Assembly: GCA_022571135.1 (NCBI GenBank) | Contig: JACZYK010000041.1 | Location: forward strand, 1-13,169 | DNA from: Bacteroidota bacterium | GTDB taxonomy: Bacteria; Bacteroidota; Rhodothermia; Rhodothermales; UBA10348 | Length of the DNA stretch: 13,169 bases | Direction of reading: 5' to 3' | Shown: positions 8,649-13,169 of the stretch, piece by piece | How the letters are laid out: every line of letters begins with the position of its first letter | Numbering within the stretch: the first letter of the stretch is position 1 | Notes under the pieces: model-generated | Told to the model about the DNA's origin: nothing | Databases searched by the model: none | What the model saw: only the letters and a program-made list of their open reading frames with translations | Program-made: the position numbers and the translations under genes

Positions 8649-8677
8649 GTAATATCAAAAATATCTCAGGAAGTCAA
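8649..8677 (-). promoter_or_regulatory. Candidate promoter of the LacI gene
   Basis: On the minus strand, TTGACT (8672-8677) is followed after 17 bases by TATTAC (8649-8654). This is a good -35 and a moderate -10 for a sigma-70-type factor. Transcription would begin near 8642, leaving a leader of roughly 30 bases before the ATG at 8613. Confidence 0.45.
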
Positions 8678-9059
8678 GACATATTCTCGATTAGACGGAC
8701 AGATTCTGCGATTCACGCGATCAGGCGGCGTGGATCTGAGATGCCGGCGCAAACTCCGAGCTGCCGGCTGTTCCGTTAAGCGCAGCATTTACGCCGTTCA
8801 TGAGCAAAATACTACGGTTGGATATGCGCAGGAAGTGTAAGCGGCGGAGACGAGCTATCATAGCATCGGGTGAGCTACTCAAGGCCTATCTTAAGGGTGA
8901 TGTTACTTCGGTAGCTTCTGGAACGTCCGGCGTAGTGGGTGCGACGGACGTTCCCATTTGTAGGCAGCGCCAGTTTCCAGATCGGTTCCCTTCCCTGCGC
9001 GCGCGCGTACCGACCTTCTGCCGCTCGTCCGTACCGCCCCTCGTTCCGCCAAGCTGTCC
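8678..9059. other. Intergenic region between accD and the LacI gene, no convincing gene
   Basis: About 380 bp lie between the accD stop and the LacI promoter candidate. No frame on either strand has both a plausible start and protein-like composition. The frame directly after the accD stop stays open for about 60 codons (to near 8880) but has no start and no recognisable sequence. The stretch contains an inverted repeat at 8920-8954 and an alternating purine-pyrimidine run at 8996-9010. It may hold the accD 3' end and further control elements. Confidence 0.5.
8920..8954. repeat. 10-bp perfect inverted repeat, possible accD terminator or protein-binding site
   Basis: GGAACGTCCG (8920-8929) and CGGACGTTCC (8945-8954) are perfect inverted copies separated by 15 bases; two or three more pairs can form inside the loop. 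It lies about 105 bases downstream of the accD stop. Neither strand shows a T-run after the stem, so an intrinsic terminator is only one possibility. Confidence 0.4.
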
Positions 9060-9917
9060 TCAGTCTTCTACGGGCTCCAGAATCAGATCCAACAGATGGA
9101 TAAGCTGTTCTCGGAGCTTCCGTCTGTCGATGATTCGGTCGATAAAACCATGCTCCTTCACGAATTCAGCGCTCTGAAATCCTTTGGGAAGGTCCTGACC
9201 CATCGTCTCGCGGATAACCCTGGGCCCGGCGAATCCGATAAGAGCCCGGGGTTCGGCGATATGCACATCTCCGAGCATGGCGAAGGAGGCTGTAACTCCG
9301 CCGGTCGTCGGATTCGTCAGCAGTACGATGAACGGAAGACCCAGGTCAGCAAGGCGAGTAAGATGAGCACTCGTCTTAGCCATCTGCATCAGGCTCAGGG
9401 CTCCTTCCATCATCCGGGCGCCGCCACTCTGAGTAATCACCATCAGCGGTATTTTTTCTTCACATGCGCGCTTTATAGCCCGGGATACGACTTCGCCCAC
9501 GACCGAACCCATCGATCCGCCGATGAACGAGAAATCCATCGAAGCGATAGATATCCGGTGTCCACCCATGTTTCCGGTGGCCGACCGGACCGCGTCAGAC
9601 AGTTGGGTTTTCTCGCGGGTCGTTTCCAGGCGACTCGAATAGGTTTTCCTGTCGACGAATTCCAGCGGATCGATCGACAGTATGTTTTCGTCGTGCAGAA
9701 CGATTTCGTCGTCGTCAAAGAGCAACTCGAAATAACCCATGCTGGTCATCATGAAATGATGATCGCACTTCGGGCACACGAGCAGATTTTTTTCCAGTTC
9801 ACGGCGATTGATGGTGTCCTTACAGGCCGGGCATCGGACCCATTGTCCTTCGGGCACCTCGTTCTGCTGGCTGATTTTTGTATGAATACCCACTGTTTGT
9901 CTTCTGAACCAGGCCAT
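9060..9917 (-). CDS. accD: Acetyl-CoA carboxylase carboxyltransferase subunit beta
   Basis: With the alpha subunit (not in this window), AccD transfers carboxyl from carboxybiotin to acetyl-CoA, giving malonyl-CoA, the first committed step of fatty acid synthesis in the cytoplasm. The 285-residue product has the family's N-terminal four-cysteine zinc ribbon: C29, C32, C48 and C51 (CPAC and CPKC). The carboxyltransferase crotonase-like core follows, with SGGARMMEG (164-172), TNPTTGGVTASFAMLGD (201-217) and GFAGPRVI (228-235). The start at 9917 gives MAWFRRQ, the usual AccD N-terminus; a GTG four codons upstream is less likely. All key motifs are intact. It follows tsaB on the same strand after 71 bp, so the two probably share a transcript. 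Confidence 0.97.
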   Translation of the reverse strand: MAWFRRQTVGIHTKISQQNEVPEGQWVRCPACKDTINRRELEKNLLVCPKCDHHFMMTSMGYFELLFDDDEIVLHDENILSIDPLEFVDRKTYSSRLETTREKTQLSDAVRSATGNMGGHRISIASMDFSFIGGSMGSVVGEVVSRAIKRACEEKIPLMVITQSGGARMMEGALSLMQMAKTSAHLTRLADLGLPFIVLLTNPTTGGVTASFAMLGDVHIAEPRALIGFAGPRVIRETMGQDLPKGFQSAEFVKEHGFIDRIIDRRKLREQLIHLLDLILEPVED

Positions 9918-9988
9918 TGGTTGGTACACGTATCGCTTCGCCCGTTTGCGGGCTGTTACAGGGCGCTTTTAGGTAGCGTTAACAGGCC

Positions 9989-10702
9989 CTAGAAAGGGAG
10001 CCGGTCGAAAGCGGATCCGGTCTTCTTTCTAGCCTGAAAATCTTTTAAATAATAAGGTTCGAAAGATGATGTGTCCACGAAATCTCCACGCCGTGCGCGC
10101 GGGAGTGCACAACGGCCGACGAATTCCGCGCTCGGCGCGATGTCTACCACCTCGAAAGCGGACGAATCCGGGAGCGCATTAAAAGCCTGCTGCCCCCCGG
10201 TGCCTACTATAATGCCCGACTGAATGTTTTCAGCCGCTAGTAGCTCGCCGAGATCATCGGCCTGCATGGCTACTTCAGGAAGAATTCGTCTGGGCAGGCC
10301 ATCTGCTCCGGATCTAAATACTGCAGTGTACAGTTCGTTGCGTCGCGATGGAGATACTGCGACAACCGCGCTCCCGGAATTGGTCGACATAGCGCCATAA
10401 GCGAGGGCTTCAAGCGATGGAACTGCAATGATACGCGCACCGACAGCGAAGGCGAGACCTTTGGCGGTACTCACACCGATTCGGAGACCGGTGTACGAGC
10501 CGGGTCCGGAAGACACCGCTATGGCGTCCAGATCCCGCGCCTCAAACCCGGCTTCCTCCAGGCTACGGCGAATCATTGAAACCAATTGCTCAGCATGCGA
10601 CTTCGGACGGTCTATCGAATGGATGGAAACCAGTTCGTCTGCAAGGAATATAGCTACGCTGCAGACGTCGGTCGCAGTCTCTATGGCGATGATTCGGTGC
10701 AT
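9989..10702 (-). CDS. tsaB: tRNA threonylcarbamoyladenosine biosynthesis protein TsaB
   Basis: TsaB partners TsaD and TsaE to transfer threonylcarbamoyl to A37 of tRNAs that read ANN codons; it is a cytoplasmic scaffold rather than the catalyst. The 237-residue product starts MHRIIAIETATDVCSVAI, the typical ASKHA-fold first strand and loop. It carries the TsaB signature SGPGSYTGLRIG at 65-76, followed by STAKGLA. A TTG at 10729 would add nine residues, but homologues start at this ATG, which is preceded by AAAAGGGG, although unusually close. The C-terminal half is more variable, as in the family, and ends ...SAFDRLPF. It is the first gene of a likely tsaB-accD unit and is transcribed divergently from the EF-G-like gene. 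Confidence 0.94.
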   Translation of the reverse strand: MHRIIAIETATDVCSVAIFLADELVSIHSIDRPKSHAEQLVSMIRRSLEEAGFEARDLDAIAVSSGPGSYTGLRIGVSTAKGLAFAVGARIIAVPSLEALAYGAMSTNSGSAVVAVSPSRRNELYTAVFRSGADGLPRRILPEVAMQADDLGELLAAENIQSGIIVGTGGQQAFNALPDSSAFEVVDIAPSAEFVGRCALPRARRGDFVDTSSFEPYYLKDFQARKKTGSAFDRLPF

Positions 10703-10916
10703 ACCCCTTTTGTTGAGAACACTCACCAATTCAGTGTATGGGCGATTGTTCCGATTCTTCGAAAACAGTTTATTCGGTGGCCTTTCAGTTGCCGAATTGT
10801 GTCCAAGTTATGCTCTACGGAGCGCATTTCAGCCGGCTTGATAATTTGACTTGCCAACGTATCTTATCAGCCCTGTTCGCAAATCGGGTAGCATATATAA
10901 ACAAGGAATAGACGCT
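10703..10916. promoter_or_regulatory. Divergent intergenic region between tsaB and the EF-G-like gene
   Basis: This region must supply promoters in both directions. On the plus strand, TTGATA (10838-10843), a 16-base gap and TATCTT (10860-10865) form a weak sigma-70-like pair about 50 bases upstream of the EF-G-like ATG. On the minus strand toward tsaB I see no convincing pair. AAGGA at 10903-10907 is a ribosome binding site and supports the EF-G-like start at 10917. Confidence 0.35.
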
Positions 10917-13037
10917 ATGAACGTATACGGGGCCGATCGCATTCGCAATGTGGCGCTGGTGGGACATCAGGGCAGCGGCAAGACGATGCTTGCCGAGTCG
11001 ATGCTTTTTGCGGCGGGCGCTCTCCAGCGGATGGGAACGATCGCGGAAGGGAATACGGTAAGTGATTACCACCCGAGTGAGAAAGAGCGAGAGATGTCCG
11101 TCTTTGCATCTCTTTTGCACATCGAGTCGAACGGCATCAAGATCAACGTGATCGATACGCCGGGCTATCCCGATTTCGTGGGCGAGGTCGCCGCATCTCT
11201 GCATGTCGTCGATACGGCGATCTTCGTGATCAACGCGGCGGAAGGCGTTCAGGTCGGAACGGAGCTTGCCTGGCGGGCCGCCGAAGATGATAGCACGCCC
11301 GCCATGTTTGTCATCAATCATCTCGACAAGCAGAATACGGATTTCAGGAGTGTCGTTGCCCAGATCAAGGAACGATTTGGCCGGGGCGCCACGGTAGTTC
11401 AACTGCCCGTTGGCGGCAGTACACGCTCGATCATCGACGTGCTTCTCATGAAACAGATCACGTTTGATAACAAGGGCAAGGCGACTTTATCCGAGATTGA
11501 CGATGCCTTTACCGCCGAGGCGGAGACGCTGCACAACGATCTCATCGAGAACATTGCCGAAAACGATGAGAGCCTGATGGAGCTCTATTTCGAGAAGGGA
11601 ACGTTGACAGAGGAGGAGATGCGCCATGGACTGAGAGCGGCCATGGTGCAGCGAGAACTCTTCCCGATCTTCCTCACAAGCGCGACGGGCCATGTAGGAG
11701 TTTCAAGACTGCTGGAAGTAATCGGGAATGTCTGTCCCGCGCCGACCGATTTGCCGGAGGCATCTACGGTAGGAGGCGGATCGATTGCATCGGACGCTAA
11801 AGCGGAGCCGGTTGCACTCATCTACAGAACGATGGCCGAGCACCACGTGGGCGACTATTCTTTCTTCCGCGTATTCTCCGGAACTCTGGAGCACGGAATG
11901 GACCTCGTGAATGCGCAGACGGGTGTCACGGAACGCCTGGGGCAGCTCTTTACGATCAGTGGTCAACATCGCGAGCCCGTCGATAAAATGGTCGCCGGCG
12001 ATCTGGGTGCGCTCGTCAAGCTCAAAAACACGCATACGAACAATACGCTCCATCAGAAGGGTAGCAAGGTCGAGATGACCCCGATCGAATTTCCGGAGCC
12101 GCATTATTCGATCGCCGTCGTTTCTATGCGGGACGGAGAAGAGGATAAACTCGCACAGGGTCTGCACCAGCTGGCCGAAGAGGATCCCTCGCTCAGTATG
12201 GTTCACGATCAGCACCTGAGTCAGCTCGTGCTGGGAGGCCAGGGCGAGATGCACCTCGAAATCGTCAAATACCGTCTGAAAAACCGATTCGGCGTGGATA
12301 TCGAGTTTTCGCGTCCGAAAGTTGCCTATAGAGAGACGGTTCAGGCGCAGTCACGGGCCAAATACCGTCATAAGAAACAGACTGGCGGTGCAGGCCAATT
12401 CGCCGACATTTCCATGCTCATCGAGCCGCTCGAGGGCGAATTTGTTCCTCCTTCGGATATCTCGAAACGCGGAGAGGAGACCCAGGAGACATCCTGGGGA
12501 TCGAAAATCGAGTTTATCAATGCCATCGTGGGTGGTGTTATCGATATGAGGCGTTTCTTCGGTGCGATCCGCAAGGGAGTTCTGGAAGCCAGTCAGAATG
12601 GGCCGGTAGCCGGATATCCCGTGGGCGACGTCCGTGTCGTGATTTATGACGGTGGAATGCACGCGGTGGACTCGAACGACGCTGCCTTCAAATCAGCCGC
12701 CCGGATGTGTTATAGAGACGCATTCCGTTCAGCGAATCCTGTGCTGCTCGAGCCGATCTACGACGTAGAGGTTCTCGTGCCCGAATCCTATACCGGGGAC
12801 GTCATGGGAGATATGAACACACGGCGGGCGCGAATCCAGGGAATCGAAGCCGAGGGGATTTTCCAGAAGATCATCGCACAGGTACCCGAGGCCGAACTCT
12901 ACCGGTACTCGACCACGCTTCGCTCTCTCACTCAGGGACGCGGTCTTCACAGATCCAAGTTTTCGCATTACGAAGCCATGCCTCGCCACGTGCAGGATAA
13001 AGTCGTTGCCGAGGCACAAGAGCTGGAGGAAGCTTGA
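10917..13037 (+). CDS. EF-G-like translational GTPase (EF-G2-type paralogue)
   Basis: The product is 706 residues, the usual EF-G length. The ATG at 10917 follows an AAGGA ribosome binding site; an upstream in-frame TTG at 10851 is unlikely. The GTP-binding domain has G1 GHQGSGKT (16-23). Switch I reads REMSV where canonical EF-G has RGITI (Ser61 for the Mg-coordinating Thr). G3 reads DTPGYPDF (80-87), with Tyr84 for the catalytic His. G4 reads NHLD (134-137) instead of NKxD. Domain II begins near 295, III near 391, IV near 464 and V near 608. Domain IV keeps the ribosome-facing loop MHAVDS (His582) and the GGAGQF strand, so ribosome binding is likely. The G-motif changes fit the EF-G2 / EF-G-like branch rather than the essential housekeeping EF-G. 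Its cellular role is not settled from sequence. It appears to be a single-gene transcription unit with its own terminator. Confidence 0.92.
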   Translation: MNVYGADRIRNVALVGHQGSGKTMLAESMLFAAGALQRMGTIAEGNTVSDYHPSEKEREMSVFASLLHIESNGIKINVIDTPGYPDFVGEVAASLHVVDTAIFVINAAEGVQVGTELAWRAAEDDSTPAMFVINHLDKQNTDFRSVVAQIKERFGRGATVVQLPVGGSTRSIIDVLLMKQITFDNKGKATLSEIDDAFTAEAETLHNDLIENIAENDESLMELYFEKGTLTEEEMRHGLRAAMVQRELFPIFLTSATGHVGVSRLLEVIGNVCPAPTDLPEASTVGGGSIASDAKAEPVALIYRTMAEHHVGDYSFFRVFSGTLEHGMDLVNAQTGVTERLGQLFTISGQHREPVDKMVAGDLGALVKLKNTHTNNTLHQKGSKVEMTPIEFPEPHYSIAVVSMRDGEEDKLAQGLHQLAEEDPSLSMVHDQHLSQLVLGGQGEMHLEIVKYRLKNRFGVDIEFSRPKVAYRETVQAQSRAKYRHKKQTGGAGQFADISMLIEPLEGEFVPPSDISKRGEETQETSWGSKIEFINAIVGGVIDMRRFFGAIRKGVLEASQNGPVAGYPVGDVRVVIYDGGMHAVDSNDAAFKSAARMCYRDAFRSANPVLLEPIYDVEVLVPESYTGDVMGDMNTRRARIQGIEAEGIFQKIIAQVPEAELYRYSTTLRSLTQGRGLHRSKFSHYEAMPRHVQDKVVAEAQELEEA

Positions 13038-13065
13038 AAAACCTATCCTGAAACATGACGAAAAT

Positions 13066-13094
13066 GGGCGGTCTGGGAGGGTCGCCTTTTTTTT
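13066..13094 (+). terminator. Intrinsic terminator after the EF-G-like gene
   Basis: A short stem pairs GGCG (13067-13070) with CGCC (13083-13086), with a G-T wobble outside it, around a 12-base loop. An uninterrupted run of eight T follows (13087-13094). It lies about 30 bases after the TGA stop. The stem is short, but the T-run makes a Rho-independent terminator likely. Confidence 0.75.
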
Positions 13095-13111
13095 AGAATA
13101 GCCATAAGTCC

Positions 13112-13144
13112 TTTGTTTTTATTAAATTAACCTAGTTAGATTTG
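13112..13144 (+). promoter_or_regulatory. Candidate Bacteroidota-type promoter for a gene beyond the window
   Basis: TTTG (13112-13115) and TAGATTTG (13137-13144) are separated by 21 bases in an AT-rich stretch directly after a terminator. This matches the TTTG / TAnnTTTG consensus of Bacteroidota primary-sigma promoters. The gene it would drive is not in view. Confidence 0.4.
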
Positions 13145-13169
13145 CGGTTTCGGGCGCCCCTGCCATCCT

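Noticed and set aside
8880..9059. Possible readthrough extension or decayed gene directly after the accD stop
   Set aside because: AccD is already full length, the open frame of about 60 codons has no start and no family resemblance, and chance open frames of this size are common at this base composition.
9096..9992. A 298-codon plus-strand open frame lying opposite accD
   Set aside because: It mirrors accD, whose protein is fully recognisable with all motifs. The antisense translation has no domain-like pattern and looks like a codon-usage shadow.
1..13169. tRNA, rRNA, CRISPR arrays, transposases or phage genes
   Set aside because: No cloverleaf with a T-loop, no regularly spaced direct repeats and no mobile-element proteins were seen; this was by eye only, so a very short element could be missed.

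Overview
The window looks like chromosomal DNA from a bacterium of the FCB (Bacteroidota-like) group, possibly Rhodothermota, Balneolota or a relative. Three things point this way: a secreted protein with a C-terminal type IX secretion (T9SS) sorting domain (YPNPFNP motif), a TonB-dependent receptor with an N-terminal carboxypeptidase-regulatory-like domain, and a promoter-like TTTG / TAnnTTTG pair at the right end. Base composition is moderately GC-rich and looks uniform. I see no insertion sequence, phage gene, CRISPR array, tRNA or rRNA. The exact phylum is inference.

Left part (1-8677), all on the minus strand, reading right to left: a LacI-family regulator (7570-8613); a secreted two-lectin-domain protein with a T9SS anchor (5829-7397); a strong hairpin (5787-5812); a TonB-dependent outer-membrane receptor (3068-5752); and, 18 bp further on, a very large secreted protein that is still open at base 1 (at least 1016 residues). 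The first 3 kb is therefore one long partial gene. The set reads as a small locus for sensing, binding and importing a carbohydrate-like ligand. It has no SusD homologue and no catabolic enzyme in view. The LacI gene has a promoter-like pair and a near-palindrome with a central CG at its expected transcription start, which suggests autoregulation.

Middle (8678-9059): about 380 bp with no convincing gene, holding a 10-bp inverted repeat and a GC-alternating run. Next come two housekeeping genes on the minus strand, tsaB (9989-10702) followed by accD (9060-9917), probably co-transcribed.

Right part: a 214-bp divergent intergenic region, then on the plus strand a 706-residue EF-G-like translational GTPase (10917-13037). 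It has unusual residues in its G motifs: Tyr in place of the catalytic His, and NHLD in place of NKxD. It ends in a clear intrinsic terminator (13066-13094). The last 75 bases are AT-rich and carry a Bacteroidota-type promoter candidate for a gene outside the window.

No single feature is demonstrably a new system. The most interesting points are the SusD-less LacI / T9SS lectin / TonB receptor / giant secreted protein cluster, the hairpin that separates the lectin from the receptor, and the EF-G paralogue.
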